This document shows positions 48,578-59,029 of a DNA stretch of 62,740 nucleotides, piece by piece. Within the stretch, counting starts at the first letter, position 1. Each line of letters begins with the position of its first letter. Made by a program: the position numbers and the translations under genes. Source of the stretch: Terriglobia bacterium (lineage in GTDB: Bacteria > Acidobacteriota > Terriglobia > Acidiferrales > UBA7541); assembly GCA_020073485.1 (NCBI GenBank), contig JAIQFB010000029.1, positions 1-62,740 of the forward strand, in the 5' to 3' direction. The notes beneath the pieces were generated by a model. That model saw only the letters and a list, made by a program, of their open reading frames with translations. It did no database searches and was not told where the DNA came from.

Positions 48578-50632
48578 ATGATTTTCAGACCCGGACTGCG
48601 CCACTTTGCATACGTCCTGGCTCTATGCGCAATTCCGCTGCGCGCGCAATCGCCGCCGAAGCACGCCATGCGGTTCGAGGATTTGATGGCCATGCAACGC
48701 GTTGGCGAGCCGCAGATTTCTCCCGACGGGCGCTTTGTGGCCTACTCGATGGGCACGACGGAAATGGATACCAACCGCATCGCGCGCAATATCTGGGTAG
48801 TCTCGACGTCGCCGGGAAGCCAGCCGCGCCAGTTAACGCAGACCGGACACGACACGCGCCCGCGATGGTCGCCCGACGGGAAAAAAATCGCATTTCTTTC
48901 CTCGCGGGACGGCACGCCGCAGATTTACGTAATGCCCGCCCAGGGAGGGAACGCCGCTAGGCTCACTTCCCTTTCGACCGGCACGGATAACGAAAAGTGG
49001 TCGCCCGACGGCAAGTCGCTCGCCTTCACCTCCAGCGTTTTTCCGGATTGCTCCGACGACGCCTGCAATCGCTCGCGCGACGATGCCGCCGAAAAGAGCA
49101 AGGTCAAGGCGCGCGTCTACGACCATTTGCTCTACCGCCATTGGACCCACTGGAGCGACGGCAAGCGCAGCCATCTTTTCCTGCTGCCGGCCGGCGGCGG
49201 CGCGCCGCGCGATTTGACCCCCGGCGCCGACTACGATGTGCCTCCCGATGAACGCGGCGACCCCAACGACTTCGCTTTTTCTCCGGACAGCAAAGAGCTA
49301 TGCTTCACCGCGGTGACCGACCGGCCCGAAGCTATCAGCACGAACGGCGATTTGTTCGTTGTCCCCGCCGCCGGCGGCGAACCCAAACGGATCACGGAAA
49401 ATCCGGGCTTTGACGGCCACCCCGCGTATTCTCCCGACGGCCGCACCATCGCCTACCATTCGCAAAAAACTCCCCAATACGAAAGCGACCGGTGGCGCCT
49501 GATGCTGTTCGACCGCGCCAGCGGCAAACAGGCCGAGCTGAGCGATTCCTTCGACCGCAACGTGGACGAAATCGTCTGGTCCCCGGACAGCAAGCGAATT
49601 TATTTCACGGCCGCCGACGAGGTGGAGCAGCCGGTGTATGAAATCGCCGCCGAGGGCGGCGCGCCCGCGCAGATTCTGAAAGGCACGTTTAACGAGAGCA
49701 TTTCAATTTCCGCCGATGGCGCTGCGCTTGCTTTCCTGCGCTCCAGCCTGACGTCACCCGCCGAAGTGTTCACCGCGCGAACAGACGGCAGCGCTTCGCA
49801 GCAGCTTTCGCGCCACAACGCCGCGCGCCTCGACGCCGTCGAAATGAATCCTCCGGAAATTTTCTGGTATGAAGGCGCGGGCGGCACGCGCATCCAGGGA
49901 ATGCTGATTCGCCCGCCGCATTTCGATGCGACCAGGAAGTATCCGCTGCTCTTCCTGATTCATGGCGGCCCGCAAAGCTCGTGGACCGATTCCTGGGGCT
50001 ACCGCTGGGATGAAGAATTGTTCGCCGCGCCCGGATACGTCGCCGTGATGATCAATCCGCGCGGGTCCACCGGATATGGGCAGCAATTCACCGACGAAAT
50101 CACGGACGATTGGGGCGGCCGCGCCTACGAAGACCTGATGAAAGGCGTCGACTACGTCCTCGCGCAATATCCGTTCATCGACGGAACTCGCATGGCGGCA
50201 GCGGGCGGCTCCTACGGCGGCTACATGGTGGACTGGATGGCCACGCATACCGGGCGGTTCAAAGCGCTGATCAGCCACGCGGGCGTCTACGATAAGATTG
50301 GGATGTACGGCGCAACCGAGGAACTTTGGCTCGACGAGCATGACATGCGCGGAACGCCGTGGACCAACGTGGAGAGCTACCAGAAGTGGTCGCCTAGCAC
50401 GTTCGCCGAGGCCATTGGAAAATTCAGGACGCCGACGCTGGTGATTTGTGGCGAGCAGGACTACCGCGTGCCGTACACACAGAGCCTTTCGTTTTTCACC
50501 GCGTTGCAGCGGCAAAACGTACCGTCCAAACTTGTGGTCTTTCCCGACGAGGGACACTGGATTTTGAAACCTCTGAACAGCCAGCTCTGGTACAAGACCT
50601 TTTTCGATTGGCTGGATTTATACCTGAAGTAA
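48578..50632 (+). CDS. Exported S9-family prolyl oligopeptidase-like peptidase
   Basis: 684 residues. Signal peptide (FAYVLALCAIPLRAQ). Residues about 40-400 form a TolB/WD40-like propeller (PQISPDGRFVAYSMG, KWSPDGKSLAFTS). Residues about 420-684 are the alpha/beta hydrolase domain with the serine in GGSYGGYM, the aspartate in CGEQDYRVPY and the histidine in DEGHWI. This fits acylaminoacyl- or dipeptidyl-peptidase relatives that trim short peptides in the periplasm. GGAAAGG lies upstream of the ATG. An amidohydrolase follows after 17 bases, so the two may form an operon. Confidence 0.93.
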   Translation: MIFRPGLRHFAYVLALCAIPLRAQSPPKHAMRFEDLMAMQRVGEPQISPDGRFVAYSMGTTEMDTNRIARNIWVVSTSPGSQPRQLTQTGHDTRPRWSPDGKKIAFLSSRDGTPQIYVMPAQGGNAARLTSLSTGTDNEKWSPDGKSLAFTSSVFPDCSDDACNRSRDDAAEKSKVKARVYDHLLYRHWTHWSDGKRSHLFLLPAGGGAPRDLTPGADYDVPPDERGDPNDFAFSPDSKELCFTAVTDRPEAISTNGDLFVVPAAGGEPKRITENPGFDGHPAYSPDGRTIAYHSQKTPQYESDRWRLMLFDRASGKQAELSDSFDRNVDEIVWSPDSKRIYFTAADEVEQPVYEIAAEGGAPAQILKGTFNESISISADGAALAFLRSSLTSPAEVFTARTDGSASQQLSRHNAARLDAVEMNPPEIFWYEGAGGTRIQGMLIRPPHFDATRKYPLLFLIHGGPQSSWTDSWGYRWDEELFAAPGYVAVMINPRGSTGYGQQFTDEITDDWGGRAYEDLMKGVDYVLAQYPFIDGTRMAAAGGSYGGYMVDWMATHTGRFKALISHAGVYDKIGMYGATEELWLDEHDMRGTPWTNVESYQKWSPSTFAEAIGKFRTPTLVICGEQDYRVPYTQSLSFFTALQRQNVPSKLVVFPDEGHWILKPLNSQLWYKTFFDWLDLYLK

Positions 50633-50649
50633 TTCCCTGGAGACGTGCA

Positions 50650-51975
50650 ATGAAATGGATTGGCGTGGTTTTCATACTGCTGGGCGCGGCGTCCCTCGGG
50701 CGGGCGCAATCCCCCGATCCTGCGTTGATGACGCAAATCCTGAAAATTCGCGCGATCGACAACCACTCCCATCCCCCGCGCGTGGTTGGCGCGGGCGAGA
50801 GCGATGACGAATACGACGCCCTTCCCTGCGATCCTCTGGAACCGACCGCGCCCAACACCATGACGCGCCCCGAGAATCCTCAATATCTGAGCGCCTGGCA
50901 GGCCCTCTGGGGATATTCCTACAACGACCGCAGCGACGAGCACGTCCGCGAACTCCTGGCGACCAAACAACACGTGCGACAGGAGCAGGGCGACCATTTT
51001 CCCGCCTGGGTGCTCGATAAACTGAATATCGAAACCGAATTCGCGAACCGCGTGGCCATGGGCCGCGGCCTCGATGCACCACGATTTCGCTGGGTTCCGT
51101 TCGATGACGCCCTTCTATTCCCTCTGAACAACGAAGCGCTGGCCGCCGAAACTCCCGACCGGAAATTCTTCTTCGGCCGGGAAAACACGCTGCTCACGCG
51201 CTACCGGAAAGAAACTGGCGCCGCCGAGTTGCCGCCAACACTCGCCGAATATACGGCGCGCGTGGTCACCCCCGAACTGGAACGCCAAAAACAAACGGGC
51301 GCCGTGGCCATCAAGTTCGAGGCGGCCTATCTGCGTTCGCTCGATTTCCTGCCGGCAACCGAGCCGGAAGCCGCCGCGATTTACGCCAGGTCCATTCGTG
51401 GCGGCGCGCCTCCCAAGGAAAGTTACACGCGCCTGCAGGATTATTTGTTCCGGTATATCGCCGCGGAGGCCGGGCGGCTCGGATTGCCGGTGCATATCCA
51501 CACGGGCGCGGGGTGCGGTGGATACTTCTTTATGGGAGGCTCGAATCCGTTGCTGCTGGAATCCGTGCTCAATGACGCGCGCCTGCGGAAGACCACGTTC
51601 GTTTTGCTGCACGGAGGTGCTGGAGCTTTCACGCGCGAGGTTGCCTTCCTGCTGATGAAGCCGAATGTGTACGCCGACCTCTCCGAACAAACCTGGCTGG
51701 AATCGTCGCACCGCCTGGCCGAAGTCCTGCGCGACTGGATCGAGTGGTATCCGGAAAAAATATTGTACGGGACGGATTTATATCCCGGCAGCGGCGCCTA
51801 TGACTGGGAAGAGATCGGCTGGCAGACCAATCAAACCGCGCGGGAAGCGCTGGGCATCGCGCTGACGGAACTGATTCACGACGGCCAAATCAATTTGCCG
51901 CGCGCGAACGAAATCGCGCAAATGGTGCTTCGCGGAAATGCCGTGAAGCTCTACCACATGGCGGATCATCCTTGA
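50650..51975 (+). CDS. Exported amidohydrolase-2 family protein
   Basis: 441 residues from the ATG at 50650 with GGAGACG upstream. A short signal peptide (VVFILLGAASLGRAQ) is followed by an amidohydrolase-like barrel: RAIDNHSHPPR (first metal pair), VAIKFEAAYLRSLDF, PVHIHTGAGCGG, VLLHGGAG and ILYGTDLYPGSG (last aspartate). The architecture resembles ACMSD/uronate-isomerase-type decarboxylases or hydrolases. It sits 17 bases after the S9 peptidase and may process its products, but this is only suggested by location. Confidence 0.82.
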   Translation: MKWIGVVFILLGAASLGRAQSPDPALMTQILKIRAIDNHSHPPRVVGAGESDDEYDALPCDPLEPTAPNTMTRPENPQYLSAWQALWGYSYNDRSDEHVRELLATKQHVRQEQGDHFPAWVLDKLNIETEFANRVAMGRGLDAPRFRWVPFDDALLFPLNNEALAAETPDRKFFFGRENTLLTRYRKETGAAELPPTLAEYTARVVTPELERQKQTGAVAIKFEAAYLRSLDFLPATEPEAAAIYARSIRGGAPPKESYTRLQDYLFRYIAAEAGRLGLPVHIHTGAGCGGYFFMGGSNPLLLESVLNDARLRKTTFVLLHGGAGAFTREVAFLLMKPNVYADLSEQTWLESSHRLAEVLRDWIEWYPEKILYGTDLYPGSGAYDWEEIGWQTNQTAREALGIALTELIHDGQINLPRANEIAQMVLRGNAVKLYHMADHP

Positions 51976-52104
51976 AATAGCACGGCCCCACCAGCAGGTC
52001 GCGCGGGTGCCCCCGGTGACCACAGCAGGACACCCGCGCGCGCTGCTTCTGTGCGCCGCATGACGCCGGAATTCAGCGGCGCCCGTTTAGCCGTCCGCTT
52101 CGCT

Positions 52105-52449
52105 TCAGGACCCGAACGTAATTGCCTCCATCTTTCCGGCCACATCGATCTGGGTCAAACGATTGTGATCGGTTTGGAAATCGTCCTCTTGCGCTTTTTG
52201 GGAAAGCGTTTTCAACGTGCACGGCACCTGAGCCACGATCTTGCCGTCCCGTTCAAACTTCGCTTCATTTCCTTCGGCTATCACTTTGTATTTGCCGGGC
52301 TGGAGTTGCTTGTTTCGGATGCGCGTCGGGGACGCAAGGTCAATGGTCGTGCTCAAGTAATTTTTTGAATTGGACTTGCTCCAGGATGGAATCGAGATCA
52401 CGGTTACAGCGGCCAGGTTGGATAGGATCAAAAGCATTGCTCGAGACAT
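52105..52449 (-). CDS. Small exported protein
   Basis: 114 residues from the ATG at 52449; AAGGGAG lies upstream, and the longer frame is not coding. Signal: LILSNLAAVTVISIPSWS. The mature part is a small beta protein (TRIRNKQLQPGKYKVIAEGNEAKF, RDGKIVAQVPCTLK). I recall proteins of this type as abundant exported small proteins in Acidobacteriota, without known function. The single cysteine has no partner. Confidence 0.7.
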   Translation of the reverse strand: MSRAMLLILSNLAAVTVISIPSWSKSNSKNYLSTTIDLASPTRIRNKQLQPGKYKVIAEGNEAKFERDGKIVAQVPCTLKTLSQKAQEDDFQTDHNRLTQIDVAGKMEAITFGS

Positions 52450-52649
52450 ATGGGAAAATTCTCCCTTCAGAAATAAGAATTGGGCCCGCGAGGAAACAAT
52501 CGAAGACCGGGGGAGGAAGATACGCGGATACCGGAGGAGTCCTCGAAGCCCTACCCCCTGAAAGACGCGCATAAATCGAAAATGTTTTGTTTTTCTTTTA
52601 GAAATTTTTACGAAAGAATCAGGGGAGTTGGCGCGGTGCGGCAGGCAGA

Positions 52650-53129
52650 CTAGCCATTCTTCCACGCGCCCAGCAGCCGTCGAACTACGACGACCTGTCC
52701 CAGGTGATACGCGTTGTGGTCGGCCACCAGGAGGGCCTCGCGAAGAATCGTTTGCCCGGTGCCGTGCGGAATCCGCGCGAACAGGTCCGTGCGCGGATTT
52801 GCAACCAGTTTCTTCATGGCCGCCATATCGCGCGCGAACGACTTCATGCTGGCGTCCCACGCCTTCGCCGTTCCCGGCCCCTCCGTTTTCGGCCAGTAAC
52901 CGGCGGGCCAATCCGGCGACACGTGTTTCGCATCGCGGGAAAATTCGAGGATGTCCCATTGCGCGATGCGCATGTGCTCGAGCAATTCCCAGATCGAGTA
53001 GGCCGCGCCGGGCGGACGGACTCCGCGCAGTTTCGGGGGGATGCCGGCAAATGCGGATTTGAAATCCACATGGGCGTGGCCCCCCGTTAGCAGCTCGCCC
53101 AGATGATCTCGCAACGGTTTGTCTTTCAC
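52650..53129 (-). CDS. DinB-like four-helix-bundle protein
   Basis: 159 residues from a GTG at 53129 with TAAGGAG upstream; the long frame to 53690 crosses into the neighbour in another frame. The DinB/YfiT pattern is visible: [16 protein letters not shown] (first His), [18 protein letters not shown] (second His region), and [15 protein letters not shown] (HxxxH, third and fourth). Together they form the metal site of a putative thiol transferase. In bacillithiol-producing bacteria some DinB proteins are bacillithiol S-transferases, which would fit the bshA-like gene at the left end. Confidence 0.85.
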   Translation of the reverse strand: MKDKPLRDHLGELLTGGHAHVDFKSAFAGIPPKLRGVRPPGAAYSIWELLEHMRIAQWDILEFSRDAKHVSPDWPAGYWPKTEGPGTAKAWDASMKSFARDMAAMKKLVANPRTDLFARIPHGTGQTILREALLVADHNAYHLGQVVVVRRLLGAWKNG

Positions 53130-53158
53130 GGGACGCTCCTTAACGCTCGATTTGCAAA

Positions 53159-54292
53159 TTAATTTGTGTTCCGGTTCCCCTCGAATGGCCGCTCTGGCAG
53201 ATGGATCTTGCAAGCCGACAGCTGCGCCAAGCCTCCCCAAGCTTGAAACAATTTTTCCGCTTCGGCGTTGATTTCCTCGATCGTGTGGGGACCCCCGTCG
53301 CCGGAACCCGGAAAGACCAGATAGAGAATGCCTCCGCGCGTTCCGCCGTTGCGCGCATTGGAGCGAATTCCCAGATTTTCCGCCAGCGCCACAGAGCCTT
53401 CGCCAATCCGGTCGGATGGGCCAATGTCGCCAAAAATCGCGTAGGAAATACTGGCGTTTCGCTGGTTCACAACGACGGCGAAATCTCCGGGCCTTGCGCC
53501 CAATTGCCGTGCCATCCTGCCGGGCAAAACGATGTAAGGAATCTTCGAGGCGTCCACGTACCGCAGGGGATCGTTTACCGGCCGTGTCCGATCCGCAAGC
53601 GCCGTGGCCGAAACATAGTAGCCGGGAAAAGGATCGTCCGCGCCCTGCACAAACGGATCGCCGTAACGATTCTTGGCCAAGCCCTCCCAATTTCCGGGGC
53701 CGCCCGCGTTGGTCAAATCGTCGAGGCCCGTGTTGTCAGGATGATAGGCATTGGGCGCCCCATCGGCATCGATGGTCATGCCCGCCTCATAAAAAAAAGC
53801 CGAGGCTCCAGGCAGGTACTGGATGGGGACCTCGCGCGCAGGTTCTCCTTCGCGGGCCATTTGAAATTCCACAATTCTTTCGCCGGAGCAGGCCGCCTCG
53901 GGAATAAGCACGTCGACCGGCGTACGGCTTGGGCTGGCGCAACGGTTCAGAGCCTCTTTTCTCTGCTGCAGAACCATTAGATCCTGGCGCAGGTCGCTTG
54001 GAAAGGGCCCCGCACTTAGCGTCGCGGACCCAACGCCCGGATTCGTCGCTGCTTCAAGTTGCTGGCGGTCTCTTTCTACGGCTTCATTGGCCGTACGAGC
54101 GGCATCAAGAAGCCGACTACACTCCGCAGGATCGTTCTGTGCTTCACTCTGCGAATTATCTTGGGCAGGCGCGTGATCCAAATCCGGGACAGGAGGGACG
54201 GAGGAAACCTGCTGGCCCCAGGCAACCGATGCGGAGAATAGAAAAGCAGATGACAATAATCCCGCCAGAAACAATCCTGAAATTCGCCGCAT
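53159..54292 (-). CDS. Exported GH75-like chitosanase
   Basis: 377 residues. Signal peptide [20 protein letters not shown]. About residues 55-115 form a coiled-coil-like helix ([20 protein letters not shown]). The C-terminal half resembles glycoside hydrolase family 75: an acidic [54 protein letters not shown] and LVFPGSG. The first Asp and the Glu in GEGS are the likely catalytic pair. The family cleaves chitosan. The call rests on motif recall. It reads with dinB, 29 bases upstream of it. Confidence 0.62.
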   Translation of the reverse strand: MRRISGLFLAGLLSSAFLFSASVAWGQQVSSVPPVPDLDHAPAQDNSQSEAQNDPAECSRLLDAARTANEAVERDRQQLEAATNPGVGSATLSAGPFPSDLRQDLMVLQQRKEALNRCASPSRTPVDVLIPEAACSGERIVEFQMAREGEPAREVPIQYLPGASAFFYEAGMTIDADGAPNAYHPDNTGLDDLTNAGGPGNWEGLAKNRYGDPFVQGADDPFPGYYVSATALADRTRPVNDPLRYVDASKIPYIVLPGRMARQLGARPGDFAVVVNQRNASISYAIFGDIGPSDRIGEGSVALAENLGIRSNARNGGTRGGILYLVFPGSGDGGPHTIEEINAEAEKLFQAWGGLAQLSACKIHLPERPFEGNRNTN

Positions 54293-54437
54293 GACGCGCC
54301 ACCTCGACTAACGACCGTGCCCGGCACGGAACGTGGAACGGCCATCGATTATCTCACCTAGATTGTAGACGCCTCTGAGGCAAAAAGTGTTTCCCGGTCC
54401 TGGGGTCGCGAGGCACGTGTTCCAACATGGTGCGCGC

Positions 54438-55935
54438 TCAGCTAAGTGCGTGATCCTGAAGTTTTGTGAGTACGTCGGCGGCGGTGTAGGTCAGCCCGCC
54501 GCCAGTTGGCAGGAATCGCTCGAGTTTCATCAACTCGTTGCCGGAAGTCACAAGCCCCTTTTCCGTGAATTTCGCGTTGCGCGTTTGAGGGTGGTCGATC
54601 GTGGCCATCAGAGCGTTGCAGAGACATCGCTTGCCCGTGGTATTCTCCGCCTTCCCTCCCTTGGATACATAAACGGTCACGGGTTCGGCGGAACACCGGT
54701 AATCGACGGCGCCATCGTCCGTTCGGTACGCCTCGCGCAGAAAGCCAAGATCGCAGATGCGATGCCGCGCCAAGTACTCTGCTTCTTCGGAAAGGGTGCC
54801 CTCGAGTTGCACGACTTTAAAAGGGAAATTCGTGGGAGAGGCGGTCGCATTGGTCGCCACGCGCGCTTCGCCGGAGACCACCTTTTGCAGAATGGCCTGT
54901 TTGTAATCGCTTCGCAGCCCGGATTCCTCGCAATACGCAAATGCGGTCCCCACCTGAATGCCCGCGGCGCCGGCCGCCAAAGCCTCGCGCAATTTTTCCG
55001 GAGATCCGTATCCTCCCGCAAGCCAGAACGGCAGCCCCAACTCACGAATCTTTTCCAGATCGACGCGGTCGCGTTCGCCGTAGATCGCGTCTCCGGCCTC
55101 ATCCAGCTGCAGTTTCCCGCGTGGCGGCGCGTTGTGGCCCCCAGCCGTGGGCCCCTCGATCACAAATCCATCCACCGTGCCGTTCGCTCTCTTCAGGATC
55201 GTTGCGGCCAAGACATTGGAGGCAATGATGGCCAGGAATTTGGGGCGCGCGAGCTTTGGAAGATCGCGTTCCATGAATTCCGACGGCACGAATGTCATCG
55301 TCGGATCCTCACCGTCGAGCGCGCCGGTGACGTGCAAGGGGTAAGTCGCGCGCTGATGTTCGGCCAGGCAATCGAGCACGCCCGGAATCTTCAGCGGAAT
55401 GCCCGCGCCCACCAGGACATAACCAACGCCTGCCAATATCGCTCCGTACAAGGAAGGCAAATGGGGAAGCTGAATTTTTTCCAGATAATTGATGCCCACC
55501 GGATTGCTGTGTCCTTCGCGCGCCAGATCCACTTCCACGAAATTCGCGACGATGCACAGCTCCTGCAATTCTCGCGGGCTGGCCTGCGCGTGCTGCGGCA
55601 TGGTCTTGTACGATTCTCTCTCCCGCTTTCCGCCGGGGATGTAATAGGTGCGCCAGATGCGTTCCGCCATTTGCGGAAACGGAAAATGATCCAGCGCGCG
55701 CCGCATATGTCCGCCGGGATCGCCGTCCTGCAGGCGCCGAGCCAGAATCTGATCGAGAGCCGTGCCTGAAACCACGCCGAGTTGGCCGCATCGGGATACC
55801 GCGCCCGCCAGCCGCCAGTTCGACACTCCTGCACCCATTCCGCCTTGAATGATCGTTGGAAGATTGCCCATGGAAACTTTTATCTCATGCGCGCGGGATT
55901 CCGATTGTAAGAGTTTTGTATTATCCTGAGGCATG
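54438..55935 (-). CDS. Nitronate-monooxygenase/FabK-like flavoprotein
   Basis: 498 residues from the ATG at 55935; a second ATG at 55871 (MGNLPTIIQGGMG) is the alternative. The FMN-binding TIM barrel begins with IIQGGMGAGVSNWRLAGAVS and includes VDGFVIEGPTAGGHN, LPFWLAGGYGSPEKL and GAAGIQVGTAFAYCEESG, the phosphate-binding region. Nitronate monooxygenases and enoyl-ACP reductase FabK share this fold. At about 500 residues it is longer than either (usually 320-380), with a large insert between 90 and 200 and a C-terminal extension containing KRCLCNAL. The reaction is not certain. Confidence 0.78.
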
Positions 55936-56313
55936 GCGGCGGAATAGCCAGCGCAGGAGGCGCGATTCCCTTTCCGTGCCAAAGACACAATCGCTTCGAA
56001 AACAAATCGTGAGGAAATCAGCGAATTTCTTGTTCGAAACGGCAGGACGCGGAGTCCATTTGCAGAGATGTAATCCTGCCATTGACGGATGGTGGGCAAT
56101 CCACAAGCCTTTCGCTTCGCGAAACGCCTCTCCAGCAGACTTTATGCCGCTGCCCCCCCTGAAGCCGGGTTTCCGTTCAACTCGTCGCGGCCTTGCCCTG
56201 TCTTGAAAAAGCGTTCCCTTCAGCCTGCCTCTGTCGCCGCAGCATCTCCACGGCCATCACCGACGCGCCTTCGCTCGTCGTATATTCGGCCGCCAACTGC
56301 GGCCCAATCCGAA

Positions 56314-58650
56314 CTAAGTTGTCGGATAGGGTTTTCGCGCGCGAAAGCCAACCGGCCTCGCATCCAGCGCATCGGCTTGCGGCGCAAATTTCTCGAGCCG
56401 GCTCTGCGCGCCGAGCGCCCACCACGAGGCCAGGTACAGCAAGCCGGCAATGATCAGTAGCGACCGGATTCCCGTCCACATCGAAAGCGATTCCAGCATT
56501 CCACCGGTCAATGCCCCTAGAAGGTTCGACCCAAGTGCCTCACTGCGGAATCCTTCCTGCGCGAAACTCCGGATGAACACGATCCCCGCAAAAAACACGG
56601 GAAGGCAAAGCACGGCGGTCGCCAGTAGTGCCTTCACCCATATCGATTGAAAAAAGAGCCGTTCGAGAGGGATAAAGTATCCCGCCGCGATCGTACACAT
56701 AATGCCGGTATAGCCGACCATCGTCGGAATCTTTGGCATCCATTGGACGACAAAGTTTGAAGCAACAATCAGCACCAATAGGCCGGCGATGACAATCGAA
56801 TTCACCAACCAGGTCGTCCCGAACAGTAGCGCCATCTTGCTGATGATTTGTGCCTCGAGCAATAGGAAGCCCGCGCCCAGAAAAAAGAAATGCCAGCGAA
56901 TGGAGCTCACGACCGCGCCGGTTTGGCGCATGAAGAACCAGCACAGAAGAATGAGCACCACCGAAAGAATAATCACCGATCCCGGCAATCCGGGCTCATG
57001 CTGATAAAAATACGGCCAATCGTCGGTTGTGAGCGAGGCCTTTGCCATCGGGAACCCCTGATGCGTTTGCACGAAAGAGGAAAGGGTCGGTTCCGCCATA
57101 GCTCGATCGATGCGTGCCTGCGATCCGGTAATGAAAAATCGCCCGGAGGAGGTAAACATGGAATCTTCCGTTTGCACTTCCAACGGCGCGTGGCCAAACA
57201 CGGTCTGGAGCAAACTATTCAGCCGGCCGGCGATCCACGGGGTCGGCACCTGAAACTTGACGACCATGATGCCGTCGGGCTTGAGCAATCGCTTGGTGGA
57301 TTGCAGCGCTTCGACCGTATAGACGTAGTTGTCGATTCGGATGTTGGAGTAATACGAGCTGTTGGTATGAGAATCCAGCAGCGAGAACACCACCATGTCG
57401 AATCGGTCGTCCGTGGTTTCCACATAGCTGCGTGCGTCATTCAGCACGGCCTTCACTCGCGGCGACCCGTACGGCTTCTCGAAATGGAGCGTCTGGCCCA
57501 ATTTCAGAATCAGCGGGTCGATTTCCACGGCGGTGACGTGTCCGGCGCCGTTGCGAAGCGCGCCGGCAACATCATTCCCTGTCCCCGCGCCCAATACCAA
57601 AACAGAGGGCGGGTTCTGGTAGAAATGATAGGGCAGGTTATACGGGTTCCATTCCACGGGTTCCTGCTTGAAGTACTTCTCGTGCGCGTCCACGAAGGCA
57701 GGCGACAAATTGAGCATTTGTTGATACCAGCTGCCGTTGGTCGTAAGCTGGTAGCTGATCAGTTCACCATCCTGGTATACCGGCGTGATGGTCAATTTCT
57801 GATACGGTGACCAGTAAACCCTGCCTCCACCGCCTGGACCGATCATCGTTAAGGCCACGCAAAACGTCATCACGATAATAGAGCCCCAGCGCAAGCGGGC
57901 TAGCGGCCATACGAACCACACCAGCATTGCGCCAGCCAGCAGGAACCAAACCGACGGCGGTTGGAACCAGAAACAAAGCAGCGTGTACAGCCCGATTCCC
58001 ACCAGGCTGCATACAATATTGACCGTGTACCCAAAGATCCCGTTGGGAGCGTTTTCCAGGTACCAGCCCACGAGTTGGCCGATGGGAATAAATGTGAATG
58101 CAATCAATGCAAAAATTGGCACGACCACAAGCGTCGCATCGGCCAGAAGGGCCAATGAATGGGAACTCATCGGGACATACGGAACGCCCCAGACGTTGAC
58201 CTCCGAAGTTGCGCCAATGTAGCCGGGCAGATCGGTGATGAGCTGGCGCAGGATGTGCCAGGGGAGCTTAACGATGATGGCAATAGTTGCCAGCGGCGCC
58301 AGCAGGGACAACAAATTGATTCGGCGGCGTACCAGGTAGCATCCCAGCCCGAATCCCAGAAAGCAGGCAATCAAAACAAAATTCTTGAAGTAGGCAAAGA
58401 TCCGGATCTCGGAAGAAACCCAGCGGATCATCAGTAGTTCGAGGAATAACCCGAGCACGCTCGCCAACGCCAATTTCCCGAGACTGAAACCGCCAAGCTC
58501 TTGCGCTGAAAATTCCCATTGTGCGACGTGGCGGCGCATGGCCGTGGAGGGGGAGTTCCGAGACTCGACGCGGTAGAACTCAAACAGCCAGAGACTTACT
58601 AAACCGCACAAGCTCACAACAAAAATAAAGGCGATCCCCAAATTTCCCAT
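56314..58650 (-). CDS. Polytopic membrane protein with spermidine-synthase-like domain
   Basis: 778 residues from the ATG at 58650 with GGGAAGTCAA upstream. The N-terminal part has about six to seven hydrophobic helices. A Rossmann methyltransferase-like domain follows (about 345-560): VLVLGAGTGNDVAGALRNG (SAM loop), VTAVEIDPLILKLG, VLNDARSYVETTDDRFDMVV. Then five or six further helices close the protein. The domain is similar to spermidine synthases, but in such membrane fusions the substrate is unknown. The N-terminal region starts MGNLGIAFIFVVSL. It stands between the flavoprotein and a divergent M23 peptidase. Confidence 0.82.
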   Translation of the reverse strand: MGNLGIAFIFVVSLCGLVSLWLFEFYRVESRNSPSTAMRRHVAQWEFSAQELGGFSLGKLALASVLGLFLELLMIRWVSSEIRIFAYFKNFVLIACFLGFGLGCYLVRRRINLLSLLAPLATIAIIVKLPWHILRQLITDLPGYIGATSEVNVWGVPYVPMSSHSLALLADATLVVVPIFALIAFTFIPIGQLVGWYLENAPNGIFGYTVNIVCSLVGIGLYTLLCFWFQPPSVWFLLAGAMLVWFVWPLARLRWGSIIVMTFCVALTMIGPGGGGRVYWSPYQKLTITPVYQDGELISYQLTTNGSWYQQMLNLSPAFVDAHEKYFKQEPVEWNPYNLPYHFYQNPPSVLVLGAGTGNDVAGALRNGAGHVTAVEIDPLILKLGQTLHFEKPYGSPRVKAVLNDARSYVETTDDRFDMVVFSLLDSHTNSSYYSNIRIDNYVYTVEALQSTKRLLKPDGIMVVKFQVPTPWIAGRLNSLLQTVFGHAPLEVQTEDSMFTSSGRFFITGSQARIDRAMAEPTLSSFVQTHQGFPMAKASLTTDDWPYFYQHEPGLPGSVIILSVVLILLCWFFMRQTGAVVSSIRWHFFFLGAGFLLLEAQIISKMALLFGTTWLVNSIVIAGLLVLIVASNFVVQWMPKIPTMVGYTGIMCTIAAGYFIPLERLFFQSIWVKALLATAVLCLPVFFAGIVFIRSFAQEGFRSEALGSNLLGALTGGMLESLSMWTGIRSLLIIAGLLYLASWWALGAQSRLEKFAPQADALDARPVGFRARKPYPTT

Positions 58651-59029
58651 TTGACTTCCCTCTCCCGATGGCAAAGTGGGACGCGAAATCTATCCTTCGC
58701 GGCAAGCAACAGAATCGGCCCGTATTCACCTCGTACAAGGGTTCCCTGGCATTTTTTACACCAATCAAACAAACATCTCTCGCACTTCTAGCACCACTAC
58801 CTCAGGTAAATAAGCTATTTTGATTCAGTTATTTACTGGATTCTGTAAGAAGTGATGGCCTTCCGCAGTCCACAATTGGTTGCAGTAAGCATGATGAGGA
58901 ATTGCTTTCAGTGGACAGGGTGAGAGCCTATTTTGCACCAACAAAGACAAAGCCAATATCGCTGGATGAGTTCTCATCCCCTACCTTTACATTGGGAATG
59001 CGCTCCGGCAATATCACTTTGGAATATTT
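58651..59029. other. Divergent intergenic region
   Basis: 379 bases between the membrane protein and the M23 peptidase genes. It is AT-richer than its flanks around 58780-58850. No gene, tRNA or clear hairpin was recognised. Confidence 0.4.
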
